Shown piece after piece: positions 24,831 through 33,645 of a DNA stretch of 64,000 nucleotides (its first letter is position 1; the number at the start of each line of letters is the position of its first letter). The DNA lies in assembly GCA_029782215.1 (NCBI GenBank), contig JAKOVD010000032.1, positions 248,001 through 312,000 of the forward strand, written 5' to 3'. Made by a program: the position numbers and the translations under genes. This DNA is from Chloroflexota bacterium (GTDB taxonomy: Bacteria > Chloroflexota > Anaerolineae > J102). The notes beneath the pieces are model-generated. The model did not search any database. It was not told the origin of the DNA and worked only from the letters and a program-made list of their open reading frames with translations.

Positions 24831-26525
24831 ATGGACGTACAAGGACGTACGATTCTCGTGTTGGGCGGCGGCGGCATGGTCGGCAAGGCGGTCTGCCGGC
24901 GGCTGCTGCGCGACCACCCCGGCCACATCGTCATCGCTTCCATCGACCAGGCCAGCGCCGAACGGGCAGCGGAGTTGATCCGCCGCGAAGCGACGCCCCC
25001 GACACAGGTCAGCGCCTGTTGGGGCAACATCTTCGTCCGCTGGGACTGCAAGGACTTGACGTGGTCGGACATCCTGGCGCAGCCGGAACGGCGGCGAACG
25101 GTGCTGGCCGATCTGCTGGACCCGATGGTGGGCGATCGCAAACGCGCGATCCTTGACGACTCCACCCTGTTTCGTATCGTGCACGAGTTCCGGCCGCACG
25201 CCATCGTGGACTGCATCAACACGGCGACGGCCTTTGCCTACCAGAATCTCTACCAAAGCGCGCGCGAGCTGCTGGCCGCCGCGGACAGCGCCAGCCCGGC
25301 GGACTTTCGCGAGGCAGTAGAGACGCACCTCTGCAAGCTGTACATCCCGCACGTCGTGCGCCACATGCAGATTCTGCAGGAGGCGCTGCAGCCCCAGCCC
25401 GAGGCAGACTGGCCGGGCGTCAAGGTGTACGTCAAGGTGGGCACCAGCGGCACCGGCGGCATGGGGCTGAACATCCCCTACACCCACGGCGAGGAAAAGC
25501 CTTCATCCGTGCTGCTCTCCAAAACGGCGGTGGCGGGGGCGCACAGCCTCCTGCTCTTCCTGCTGGCGCGCACCTCCTTCGACCTGCCCGCGATCAAGGA
25601 GATCAAGCCGACCGCCTCCATCGGTTGGGCCGAGATCGGCTATGGTCCCATCCGCCGCAGCGGCAAGCCCATCCCCCTCTACGACTGCCCGCCCAGCCAG
25701 GCCTACCCGCTGGCCGAAGCGCTGGCCCCGCGCGGCGACTACGGCGTGCCCATTCCGGGAGGCGTGCTGGAGAACGTCTACATCGATACCGGTGAAAACG
25801 GCCTGTTCGCCCTGGGCGAGTTCTCGACCATCACCTCGCTCAACCAGATGGAATTCGTCACGCCTGAGGAGATCGCCCGCTACGTCGCCCTGGAGATCAA
25901 GGGCGGGAATACCGGCTTCGACGTGATCAGCGCCCTGGACCAATCCGTCCTCGGGCCCACCTACCGCGCCGGCATCCTGCGCGAGGGCGCCGTGGCGCGC
26001 ATGCGCCAGCTTGAAACCAGTCATGACGTGCGCAGTGTCGCCTTTGAGCTGCTGGGCCCACCGCGCCTGTCCAAGCTGCTCTATGAGGCCTATCTGCTGC
26101 AGCGCGCCAGTGGCGACAGCATCGCCCGCACCCTGGCGATGAGCCCGGAGACCCTGGCCCAGGTGTGCGCGGCCGAGATCGGCCGGGATGCCCATTTGCG
26201 CGCCCAGATCATCTCCATTGGCATCCCCATTCTGCTGCCGGCCGGCGACCGGCTGCTACGCGGGCCCCAGTGCAAAGCCGGCAATGCCCATGACGGTTGG
26301 GTGGACCTGCGGCCGCAGAACATGGCCTTGTGGCAGGGTCGCCTGGCGCAGATCCGCCAGATCACGGAGGAGGAGCTGGAAGCAGACGCCGGCCAGTACT
26401 CCTCGCAGTTCTACCGCGTCTTCGTCGACCCGGCCACCGGCCACTTCACCGACACCTACGGCATCGGCGACCTGGCGGGCTGGATCTTCACCACCGAGGA
26501 ACGCGGCGCCCGCATGAAGGCTTAA
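24831..26525 (+). CDS. Rossmann-fold NAD(P)-binding protein of unknown function
   Basis: A 564-residue protein. The N-terminus is a dinucleotide-binding beta-alpha-beta unit (TILVLGGGGMVGKAVCRRL, glycines at 12-18) like the NAD-dependent epimerase/dehydratase superfamily. No YxxxK pair is obvious, and the protein is far longer than standard members. It has a conserved-looking middle (VKVGTSGTGGMGLNIPYTHG, residues about 203-222) and a helical C-terminus. A TGCTACGAT extended -10-like element lies at 24785-24793. It is convergent with rel and the two stop codons share TTAA. Enzymatic role not determined. Confidence 0.7.
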   Translation: MDVQGRTILVLGGGGMVGKAVCRRLLRDHPGHIVIASIDQASAERAAELIRREATPPTQVSACWGNIFVRWDCKDLTWSDILAQPERRRTVLADLLDPMVGDRKRAILDDSTLFRIVHEFRPHAIVDCINTATAFAYQNLYQSARELLAAADSASPADFREAVETHLCKLYIPHVVRHMQILQEALQPQPEADWPGVKVYVKVGTSGTGGMGLNIPYTHGEEKPSSVLLSKTAVAGAHSLLLFLLARTSFDLPAIKEIKPTASIGWAEIGYGPIRRSGKPIPLYDCPPSQAYPLAEALAPRGDYGVPIPGGVLENVYIDTGENGLFALGEFSTITSLNQMEFVTPEEIARYVALEIKGGNTGFDVISALDQSVLGPTYRAGILREGAVARMRQLETSHDVRSVAFELLGPPRLSKLLYEAYLLQRASGDSIARTLAMSPETLAQVCAAEIGRDAHLRAQIISIGIPILLPAGDRLLRGPQCKAGNAHDGWVDLRPQNMALWQGRLAQIRQITEEELEADAGQYSSQFYRVFVDPATGHFTDTYGIGDLAGWIFTTEERGARMKA

Positions 26526-28879
26526 AGGCGATGATGACTTCCGGGAGGCCCGCCCCCTGCGGTCTCCCGGAGGTCCTTGCCTCGGGGGCCGCGCTTCTGC
26601 TTCTGCGGCTTGCCCTGGGGGTTGAGCGTCTCCGCCGTCACCGCGCCGCGGTCGGAGCGGAGGCGCTCGACCTCGAACACGTTGGGCACACCCTGGATGC
26701 GGTCAAGCTGGCGAGTGAGCTGCTGGGCGTCACGGACGTGCAGGGTGAAGAGGATGACGGCGACGGGGTCCTTCTCGTTGCTGACCGTGGTTGTGGTGCT
26801 GATGTTGATCCCTTCCGACGCCACGATGCTGGTGATGTCCCGCAGCAGGCCGGAGCGGTTCCAGGCCTTGACCATGATCGGCACGCCGTAGGTGGGCGTT
26901 TCCTGGCCCCAATTGGCCTGGATCAGCCGGTCGGGCTCGTCGCGATTGATCACGTTGGGACAGTCGGCGCGGTGGACCGTCACCCCGCGGCCCCGAGTGA
27001 CGTAGCCGATGATGGGCTCGCCGGGCAGAGGATGGCAGCACTGCGCCAGACGCACCTCCAGCCCGGTGACCCCGCGGATGGCGATGCTGTCGGCCTCGCC
27101 GGCGGTGTCCTGCCATGACGTCTCGGGCAGGTAGTCGCTGGCGCCCTTGTCGCTGGGCGGCGGCTGCAGGCTGATCAGCTTGCCTACCAGGCGGTCCGAA
27201 GAGATGTCGCCGTAGCCGATGGCCGCCAGCAGGTCGTCCAGGCTGTCGTAGGCGAAGGCCTTGGCTACGTCCTCGAAGCTGACCGTGCGCAGGCTCAGCT
27301 GTTTGAGCAGGCGCTCCAGCATCTGGCGGCCGAAGGTGATGTTCTGCTCACGGTCCTGGCGGCGGAACCACTGCTTGATCTTGGTGCGCGCCCGCGAGGT
27401 GCGCACGTAGCCCAGGTGCTCGTTCAGCCAGTCGCGGCTGGGACCGCCCTTCTTGGCGGTGATGATCTCCACCTGGTCGCGGTTGCGGAGCTGGTAGTCG
27501 AGCCGCACCATGTGGTTGTTGACGCGAGCGCCCCGGCAGCGGTGGCCGACCTCAGTGTGGATGAGATAGGCGAAGTCGATGGGGGTGGCGCCTGCGGGCA
27601 GGGCCAGCAGGTCGCCCTTGGGGGTGAACACGTACACGCGGTCGCCAAAGAGGTCGGCACGCATGTTCTCCATCATCTCGCTAGCGCTGCTGGATTCTTC
27701 CTCATAGTTGACCAGGGCGCGCAGCCAGGCGACCTTGTTGGTGAAATCGGCGTCAACCTTCTTGGCGCCCCCTTCCTTGTAACGCCAGTGCGCGGCCACG
27801 CCCTGTTCGGCCAGCTCGTGCATCTCCACCGTGCGGATCTGCACCTCCATGTGCGTACCGCCGGGACCGATGACCGCCGTGTGGAGGGAGCGATAGCCGT
27901 TTTCCTTGGGCCGGGCAATGTAGTCGTCGAACTCGCCGGGAATGGGCACCCAACGGGCGTGAACGATGCCCAGGGCCGTGTAACAGTCGGGGATGGTCTC
28001 GACGATGATGCGGAAGCCGTGCACGTCGTAGACCTTCTCGAAAGGCGTGCCCTTCTTCTGCATCTTGCGCCAGATCGAGTAGATGTGCTTGGGTCGGCCC
28101 GACACGTCGGCGGAAATGCTCGCCTCGGCCAGGTCCGCCTGAAGCTGCTCCACCACCTGCTTGATGAAACGTTCCCGCTCGCCCCGGCGCTGCGAGATCT
28201 TGTCCCGAAGCTGCTGGTAGACCACCGGCTGCAGGTGGCGGAAACACAGGTCTTCCAGCTCCCACTTGATCTGCCACATGCCCAGGCGGTTCGCCACGGG
28301 GGCGAAGATATCCATCGTCTCCTTGGCGATCCGGCGGCGCTTGTCCTCGTTCTTGATGGCGGCGAGCGTCCGCATGTTGTGCAGGCGATCCGCAAGCTTG
28401 ATGACGAGGATCAGGGGATGCTCGCCCGAGCTGAGGAAAAGCTGGCGCATGTTCTCAGCCCATTCGTCCTGGCGGGAACGCTCGGGCCGTGGGGGCAAGG
28501 AGCCATTGCCGCCCTCGACGTGGTCAGTGGATTCCAGCTCACGGCGCGTCTGCTTGGACAGCTTGGTGACGCCGAGGACCAGGTCCCTGACCCTGCCGCC
28601 AAAATGCTCTTCGATTTCCTCGGCCGTATAGCCAGTGTCCTCGACGACGTCGTGCAGCAGCCCGGCGGCCACGGTGTCGGCGTCTGAGTGCAGGTCGGCC
28701 AGGATGTCGGCCACGGCCAGGGGGTGGGTGATGTAGGCTTCGCCCGAGCTGCGCTGCTGTTCCCGGTGCTGCACCTCGGCCACCTGGTAGGCGCGGCGCA
28801 CCATGTCCCGTTCCTCTTCCTCCAGGTAAGTCAACTTCTGCAAAAGCTGGTCGATGGTGGGGGAGACATACTTGGGCAT
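26522..28879 (-). CDS. rel: Bifunctional (p)ppGpp synthetase/hydrolase Rel (RSH family)
   Basis: A 785-residue full-length RSH protein. The HD hydrolase domain carries H52 and the HDVVEDT motif (76-82), so hydrolysis should be active. The synthetase domain follows (KHIYSIWRKMQKKG, YDVHGFRIIVE), then TGS (VYVFTPKGDLLALPAGATP), a zinc-finger/CC region (LAQCCHPLPGEPIIGYVTRG) and a C-terminal ACT domain. It controls the stringent response. The ATG at 28879 with AGGTGG upstream is preferred over an ORF start at 28990, which lies beyond the promoter. The leader contains a terminator-like hairpin. Confidence 0.96.
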   Translation of the reverse strand: MPKYVSPTIDQLLQKLTYLEEEERDMVRRAYQVAEVQHREQQRSSGEAYITHPLAVADILADLHSDADTVAAGLLHDVVEDTGYTAEEIEEHFGGRVRDLVLGVTKLSKQTRRELESTDHVEGGNGSLPPRPERSRQDEWAENMRQLFLSSGEHPLILVIKLADRLHNMRTLAAIKNEDKRRRIAKETMDIFAPVANRLGMWQIKWELEDLCFRHLQPVVYQQLRDKISQRRGERERFIKQVVEQLQADLAEASISADVSGRPKHIYSIWRKMQKKGTPFEKVYDVHGFRIIVETIPDCYTALGIVHARWVPIPGEFDDYIARPKENGYRSLHTAVIGPGGTHMEVQIRTVEMHELAEQGVAAHWRYKEGGAKKVDADFTNKVAWLRALVNYEEESSSASEMMENMRADLFGDRVYVFTPKGDLLALPAGATPIDFAYLIHTEVGHRCRGARVNNHMVRLDYQLRNRDQVEIITAKKGGPSRDWLNEHLGYVRTSRARTKIKQWFRRQDREQNITFGRQMLERLLKQLSLRTVSFEDVAKAFAYDSLDDLLAAIGYGDISSDRLVGKLISLQPPPSDKGASDYLPETSWQDTAGEADSIAIRGVTGLEVRLAQCCHPLPGEPIIGYVTRGRGVTVHRADCPNVINRDEPDRLIQANWGQETPTYGVPIMVKAWNRSGLLRDITSIVASEGINISTTTTVSNEKDPVAVILFTLHVRDAQQLTRQLDRIQGVPNVFEVERLRSDRGAVTAETLNPQGKPQKQKRGPRGKDLRETAGGGPPGSHHRL

Positions 28880-28913
28880 AGTCCACCTGGTCAGGCCGGC
28901 AGATCGGACCTTT

Positions 28914-28942
28914 GAAAAAGGGACGTGCGAACGCACGTCCCT
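28914..28942 (-). promoter_or_regulatory. Terminator-like hairpin in the rel leader
   Basis: Perfect arms AGGGACGTGCG/CGCACGTCCCT (28919-28942; two unpaired bases at the centre, so a four-base loop in practice) are followed on the minus strand by TTTTTC. It lies between the rel promoter (-10 at 28961-28966) and the start codon. It has the form of an intrinsic terminator or attenuator. No competing antiterminator arm was identified. Confidence 0.55.
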
Positions 28943-28960
28943 GGTCACAACCTGCGCTTC

Positions 28961-28990
28961 ATTATAGCGCAGCGGCGCGGTAAGCGGCAA
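28961..28990 (-). promoter_or_regulatory. Promoter of rel
   Basis: Minus strand TTGCCG (28985-28990), 18-base spacer, TATAAT (28961-28966). The predicted leader is about 75 bases and contains the hairpin at 28919-28942. Confidence 0.65.
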
Positions 28991-29116
28991 TGGCGGCGCA
29001 CCAGGGACGCCCGGCGCCCCGCCAGCCGGGAACCATTCGAGCCCCGATCGCGTCCATGAAGGCAGCAGACTGCCGCCGGCGCCCGCGCACCGCCCACAAC
29101 CGAGTCTGCATCCCTA

Positions 29117-29125
29117 TGGTATGAT
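29117..29125 (+). promoter_or_regulatory. Extended -10 promoter of the C39-like peptidase gene
   Basis: TGGTATGAT (TGn plus TATGAT). Predicted initiation near 29131-29133 leaves only a few bases before the ATG at 29136, and rules out the ATG at 29121, which lies inside the -10. Confidence 0.45.
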
Positions 29126-29135
29126 GGTTTCTGGC

Positions 29136-30599
29136 ATGCTCCGAACCCTGCTTGTCCTGTTCGCCTTCCTGGTCCTGGCCGCCGCCGGGCTGGTGCTTAT
29201 GGGCGCTCAACGTTACGGCGGCCTGGAGGGCCTGTCCTTCCGGGTGCGCGCCGAGGTCGCCGCCCGCTTCCCTGAAGACCATCCGCTGACGGTGCCGACG
29301 CCGTTGGGGGTTGAGGGCTCCGAGTTGAAGGTTGAAGGTTGCACGTTGAAGGTTGATGGTTGTGTGGGGACGCCGGACGCCGGGCTGATGGCCACGGCCG
29401 CGGCGTTTGCGGGCACGGCGACGGAACGCCCTCAAGCCAACAGGACGGCGCAGCCGGCAGCCACGGCAACGTCCACCTCCCGACCGGCGCCGTCTGCGAC
29501 GCCAACGCCGCCAGCCACACCGCGGCCCGCCACCACGGCGGGGCCCACAGACAGCCCCAGAGCCAGCCTCACCGCTGGCCCCACCGACACCCCCACCGGC
29601 AGCGCGACGGCCAGCCCCACGCCGGTGGTCGTGAAACCGGCGGCGCCAGCGGCGGCGCTGTCGGAGCTGTCCCACGCCTGGCAGACCTGGAACAACTGCG
29701 GTCCCGCTACCCTGGCCATGCACCTGAGTTACTTCGGCAGCAAGCTCACGCAGGAGCAGGTCCGCCAGGTCCTGCGGCCCAACCGCGATGACAAGAACGT
29801 CAGCATGGATGAGCTGGCGGCCTTTGCCCGCAGCCAGGGCTTGCAGGCGGCGGTGCTGGTGAACGGCGACGCCGGACGTCTGCGCCTCCTGTTGAGCAAC
29901 GGCCTCCCCGTGCTGGTGGAGACCTGGCTGGAGCCCAAGCCTAACGACGGCATGGGGCACTACCGGCTCCTGACCGGCTACGACACGTCCCGCCGCGAGT
30001 GGCTAGCCTATGACAGCTACATCGCCACCGGTGGCAGCCGCGACGGCGCCTACCAGCCGCTGCGCCTTCCTGACGGCGAGCTGGCAAGCCTGTGGCGGGT
30101 CTTCAACCGCACCTACCTTGTTCTCTACACCGCGGACCAGGCCCCGCTGGTAGCCGCCATCCTGGGCGACGACATCGACCCCCAGACGATGTGGCAGGCC
30201 AGCCTGGATCACGCCGAGGGCGAGATCGGCAACGCCCCCCAGGATGCTTTCGCCTGGTTCAACCGCGGCAGCGCCCTGGTCGCACTTGGCCGTTATGAGG
30301 AAGCCGCCGCCGCCTATGACCAGGCGCGGGTCCTGGGCCTGCCCTGGCGCATGCTCTGGTACCAGTTCGGCCCCTTCCAGGCCTACAGCGAGGTCGGACG
30401 CTACCAGGAGGTCGTGGCCCTGGCCGACGCCACGCTGCGCACCACCGGCAGCATCGAGGAGCTGCACTACTGGCGGGGTCGCGGTCTGCAGGGCCTGGGA
30501 CAGACCGAGGCAGCCGCCGAGTCGTATCGTCGCGCCGTCGCCTTCAACCCCGGCTACCGGCCGGCGGCAGAGGCCCTGGCAGCCTTCGGCGCCAAGTAG
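29136..30599 (+). CDS. Secreted C39-like cysteine peptidase with C-terminal TPR domain
   Basis: About 487 residues. An N-terminal membrane anchor or signal (LRTLLVLFAFLVLAAAGLVL) is followed by a Thr/Pro/Ala linker and a Peptidase_C39-like papain fold. Its catalytic Cys lies in WNNCGPATLAM (C188) and its His in GMGHYRLLTGYD (H275). Three or so TPR helices fill about residues 345-480 (NRGSALVALGRYEEAAAAYDQA). The proteolytic target is unknown; there is no ABC transporter fusion, unlike bacteriocin-exporter C39 domains. A GTTGAAGG repeat lies in frame inside the linker (29310-29365). murJ starts five bases after its stop. Confidence 0.85.
   Translation: MLRTLLVLFAFLVLAAAGLVLMGAQRYGGLEGLSFRVRAEVAARFPEDHPLTVPTPLGVEGSELKVEGCTLKVDGCVGTPDAGLMATAAAFAGTATERPQANRTAQPAATATSTSRPAPSATPTPPATPRPATTAGPTDSPRASLTAGPTDTPTGSATASPTPVVVKPAAPAAALSELSHAWQTWNNCGPATLAMHLSYFGSKLTQEQVRQVLRPNRDDKNVSMDELAAFARSQGLQAAVLVNGDAGRLRLLLSNGLPVLVETWLEPKPNDGMGHYRLLTGYDTSRREWLAYDSYIATGGSRDGAYQPLRLPDGELASLWRVFNRTYLVLYTADQAPLVAAILGDDIDPQTMWQASLDHAEGEIGNAPQDAFAWFNRGSALVALGRYEEAAAAYDQARVLGLPWRMLWYQFGPFQAYSEVGRYQEVVALADATLRTTGSIEELHYWRGRGLQGLGQTEAAAESYRRAVAFNPGYRPAAEALAAFGAK
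29310..29365 (+). repeat. GTTGAAGG-type repeat inside the C39-like gene
   Basis: Repeated GTTGAAGG/GTTGATGG/GTTGCACG units in the coding region read in frame as SELKVEGCTLKVDGC. They resemble the non-coding units at 32139-32203, implying that a mobile or slippage-prone repeat has entered the linker of the protein without breaking the frame. Confidence 0.6.
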
Positions 30600-30604
30600 G
30601 CGGC

Positions 30605-32158
30605 ATGGACGAACGCCGCCACCGCCACATCGCCCTCAACACCCTGGTGGTGATCGCCGCCTTTGGCCTGGCGGCGGCGATGGGGCTGCTGCGCAACGTC
30701 ATCATCAGCCGGGAATTCACCATCGGCAGCCAGCTCGACGCCTACTACGCCGGCTTCAAGCTGCCCGACCTGCTCTTCACCATCGTCGCCGGCGGCGCCC
30801 TGGCCACGGCCTTCATCCCCGTCTTTGCCGACTTTCTGGCCGGCGGCGACCGCCCTGGCGCCTGGCGGCTGGCCAGCGCCATCACCAACCTGGTCGTCAT
30901 CGCCGTCGCCCTCCTGGCGGGACTGGCGGCGCTGTCGGCGCCCTGGCTGGTGCGGAACCTGCTGGCGCCCGGCTTCACGCCGCAGGCGCAGGCCGAGACC
31001 GTCACGGTCATGCGCATCGTGCTGCTCTCGACCCTCCTGTTCGGCATCAGCTCGGTCCAGAGCAGCGTCCTGCACGGTTTCAAGCACTTCCTGCTCCCGG
31101 CCCTGGCCCCCGCCCTCTACCCGCTGGGCATCATCGCCGGCGCCCTCTGGCTGGCGCCCACGATGGGCGTTATGGGCCTGGCCTGGGGTGCCCTGCTGGG
31201 CTCTTTCCTGCACCTGGCCGGCAAGGTCCCGGCCCTGGTGTACTACGGATTCCGCTGGTGGCCGGTGCTGGACCTGCGCTCACCCGCTGTACGCCGGGTA
31301 GGCTGGCTGATGGGACCCCGCATTCTCGACCTGGCGGTCTTCCAGCTCACGCTCATCCTCATGACCAACCTGGCCTCACGCCTGGCGGAGGGCAGCGTCA
31401 GCGCCCTGGAATGGGGCTGGGACGCCATGCAGCTCCCGGAGACCCTGATCGGCACCGCCTTTGGCATCGTCGCCTTCCCCACCATGGCCGAGCTGGCGGC
31501 GCGCGCCGACGTGCCCGGCCTGCGCCGCACCCTGGGCGACACCACGCGGGCGGTGCTGGCGCTGGCAACCCCCGCCGCAGCCGCCCTGATCGTGCTGGGC
31601 CGGCCGGTGCTTTCCCTGCTCTATGCCGGCGGCGCCTTCGACGAGGCCGCCATCGACGCCATCTATGTCGCCCTGCGCTTCTTCGCTCTAGGGCTGGTAG
31701 CGCAGACGGCGCTGGAGCTGGCGGCGCGGGCCTTCTTCGCCCAACAGGACACGATCACGCCGCTGCTGGTGGCGGCGGCCTCGGGGCTGGCCACCATCCT
31801 TCTGGGCATCCTGCTCATGGGAACGATGGGACACGGCGGCCTGGCGCTGGCCGATTCCGTGGCCGTGACCGCCGAGGTGGCGACGCTGTGGCTGCTCCTG
31901 CGGCGGCGCTGGGGCGCCATCGAGGGCCGGGCCACGCTGCTCACCTTCGGCCGCGTGCTGCTGGCCACGGGCGTGATGACCCTGGCGCTGTACGGCGCCC
32001 TCGCCTGGGCCGCGGGCCAGGATTGGTCCCTCCTGCCCACCCTGGCGGCTGCAAGCGCCGCCGGACTGCTCACCTACCTGGCCGCCTGCGTCCTGCTGCG
32101 CGAGCGGGCGGTATTCTATCTCCCCTCTGCCCTGGTCGGGTTGAAAGTGAAAGGTTGA
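30605..32158 (+). CDS. murJ: Lipid II flippase MurJ
   Basis: A 517-residue MOP-superfamily transporter with about 14 membrane helices and MurJ/MviN features: RNVIISREFTIGSQLDAYYAGFKLPDLLF near the N-terminus, VQSSVLHGFKHFLLPALAP mid-protein and ARAFFAQQDTITPLLVA in the C-terminal half. It flips lipid II for peptidoglycan polymerisation by RodA/PBP2, whose genes are also in the window. It starts five bases after the C39-like peptidase stop, so the two are probably co-transcribed. A 42-base palindrome follows. Confidence 0.94.
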   Translation: MDERRHRHIALNTLVVIAAFGLAAAMGLLRNVIISREFTIGSQLDAYYAGFKLPDLLFTIVAGGALATAFIPVFADFLAGGDRPGAWRLASAITNLVVIAVALLAGLAALSAPWLVRNLLAPGFTPQAQAETVTVMRIVLLSTLLFGISSVQSSVLHGFKHFLLPALAPALYPLGIIAGALWLAPTMGVMGLAWGALLGSFLHLAGKVPALVYYGFRWWPVLDLRSPAVRRVGWLMGPRILDLAVFQLTLILMTNLASRLAEGSVSALEWGWDAMQLPETLIGTAFGIVAFPTMAELAARADVPGLRRTLGDTTRAVLALATPAAAALIVLGRPVLSLLYAGGAFDEAAIDAIYVALRFFALGLVAQTALELAARAFFAQQDTITPLLVAAASGLATILLGILLMGTMGHGGLALADSVAVTAEVATLWLLLRRRWGAIEGRATLLTFGRVLLATGVMTLALYGALAWAAGQDWSLLPTLAAASAAGLLTYLAACVLLRERAVFYLPSALVGLKVKG

Positions 32159-32203
32159 AAGTTGCAGGTTGAACGTTCAACGTTGAACGTTCAACCTGCA
32201 ACC
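32139..32203. repeat. GTTGAA repeat block with 42-base perfect palindrome
   Basis: GGTTGAAAGT-like units (32139-32160) run into a perfect palindrome at 32161-32202 that begins GTTGCAGGTTGAACGTT and is centred on AACGTT. It overlaps the murJ 3' end and fills the gap before the convergent foldase gene. As RNA it forms a long hairpin from either strand, so it may serve as a two-way terminator or mRNA 3' barrier. Confidence 0.8.
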
Positions 32204-32211
32204 ATTCTCTG

Positions 32212-33552
32212 TTACTGCGCGGCCGGGGTGGCCTCTGGCGCTGGCGTACCAGCGGGCGCTGGCGTGCCGCCCGCAGCAGGCGTACCGGCGGGCGACGGCG
32301 TGGGCTGGAGGAGCACGCTTGACAGGCTGGCCAGGAAGTCCTTGACGTCCGTGGGCAGCGGCGGCACGGCGCTGGCCGACCAGTTGCGCTGGACCGAAGC
32401 GGCATCCTTCTGCTTCGTCAGCCAATCGGTGAAGGCGGTGTCGCGGCGGGTCTTCAGCTCGTTGTCGTCCACCTTGTGGGCGGGATCCTTTTCCTCCACC
32501 AGGATGAGGTGGTAGCCATATTGGGTCTTGACCGGGTCGCCCAGGACGCCCGGCTGCTGGGAGAAGGCGGCGTTCTCGAACTCGGGCACCATCTTGCCCT
32601 TGGCGAACCAGCCCAGGTCACCGCCGCTGTCCTTGCTGCCGGTGTCCTCGGACACTTCCTTGGCCACGGTGGCGAAATCCTCGCCCTTGACGATGCGCTC
32701 GCGGATGGCCTTGATCTTGTCCAGGGCTTCGGCTTCCGCCTGTGCCTGCGTCTTGCCGTCCTTCAGCTCTGGGAAGCGGATGAGGATGTGGCGGGCCTTC
32801 ACCATGTCCTCGGTTTCCTTAACGTCCAACTGCACCGCCGCTTCCAGCTTCGTGCGCAGCAGGCGGCTGACGTAGAGGTCGCGGAACTCGGCCTCGGTCA
32901 GGCTGCCGCGGTCAGACAAGCTCCTGATCGTATCCTGGTAGCTCTTCTGGTAGGAATCGAGCGAGACAGGCGTGGGGCCGGGGACGGTGGTCGTGATGGC
33001 AGGGTCAGGCGTGGGGGTGGGCGTCGGGTTGCGGGAGTAGCCGAAGTCCTTCTCGATCTCCTGCGCCACCTCGTCATCCGCTACGCTCACGCCCTGTTTG
33101 GCGGCCAACTGCTTGACCAGCGTCGTCTCGATCATATTGTCCAGCACGTTCAGCGACAGCGTTTCCGGGGAGGAAAGCTGGTCGTAGAGGCTCTGGATAG
33201 CCTGCTGGAAGGGATTGCCGCCGCTCTGCCCGGCGAATTGCTGGCCGAACTGCACGTACTGGCTGATCTGGTTCATCAGGTTATCCTGGCTGAACCGGAG
33301 TCGGCGCTCAAAGGCGACCGTGGAAAGGGCTTCGCCGTTCACGGTGGCGATGGGACGCCGCGGTTTGACCACGTACTCATTGATCAGACCGCCGGCGAGG
33401 ATGACCACGACCAGACCCAGGGCGACGCCGACCGCAGCAATCAGGATGGTCTGCTTGCGCCGCTCTTCTTCTCGCAGCCGGTGGTGCTTGCGCGACAGTT
33501 CGGGAGGCGCTTCCGGGGCCGGAGGGGCTTTACGCGAGGATTGCTTTGCCAT
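32212..33552 (-). CDS. Membrane-anchored parvulin-type peptidyl-prolyl isomerase (PrsA/SurA-like foldase)
   Basis: About 446 residues from the ATG at 33552. A basic N-terminus is followed by a membrane helix (about residues 36-58), a SurA_N-like chaperone region (60-230) with a TPTPTPDP insert, and a parvulin PPIase domain (VKARHILIRF ... GGDLGWFAKGKMVPEFENAAF ... VKTQYGYHLILVEEK, about 240-380). The tail is a GTPA/APTP repeat. It should assist folding of exported proteins outside the membrane. A TTG at 33579 would add nine residues. GAGGA lies upstream. Directly downstream of the ribosomal operon but separated by a terminator hairpin. Confidence 0.92.
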   Translation of the reverse strand: MAKQSSRKAPPAPEAPPELSRKHHRLREEERRKQTILIAAVGVALGLVVVILAGGLINEYVVKPRRPIATVNGEALSTVAFERRLRFSQDNLMNQISQYVQFGQQFAGQSGGNPFQQAIQSLYDQLSSPETLSLNVLDNMIETTLVKQLAAKQGVSVADDEVAQEIEKDFGYSRNPTPTPTPDPAITTTVPGPTPVSLDSYQKSYQDTIRSLSDRGSLTEAEFRDLYVSRLLRTKLEAAVQLDVKETEDMVKARHILIRFPELKDGKTQAQAEAEALDKIKAIRERIVKGEDFATVAKEVSEDTGSKDSGGDLGWFAKGKMVPEFENAAFSQQPGVLGDPVKTQYGYHLILVEEKDPAHKVDDNELKTRRDTAFTDWLTKQKDAASVQRNWSASAVPPLPTDVKDFLASLSSVLLQPTPSPAGTPAAGGTPAPAGTPAPEATPAAQ

Positions 33553-33588
33553 AGGATTCGTGTCTTCCTCAAGCTTCAAGACAAAGCA

Positions 33589-33617
33589 CGGGCATAGGAT
33601 GGAAGTTCCTATGCCCG
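33589..33617 (-). terminator. Terminator of the rpsF-ssb-rpsR operon
   Basis: Perfect 11-base arms CGGGCATAGGA/TCCTATGCCCG with a seven-base loop, 29 bases after the rpsR stop. On the minus strand a T-containing TGCTTTGTCTT follows. Confidence 0.6.
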
Positions 33618-33645
33618 CTGTCTGCCTGCTTGGTTGAAGTGGGTC

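Noticed and set aside
30244-32172. 642-codon plus-strand frame over the C39-like and murJ genes
   Set aside because: The translation is Pro/Arg/His-rich noise in another frame of two genes with clear families.
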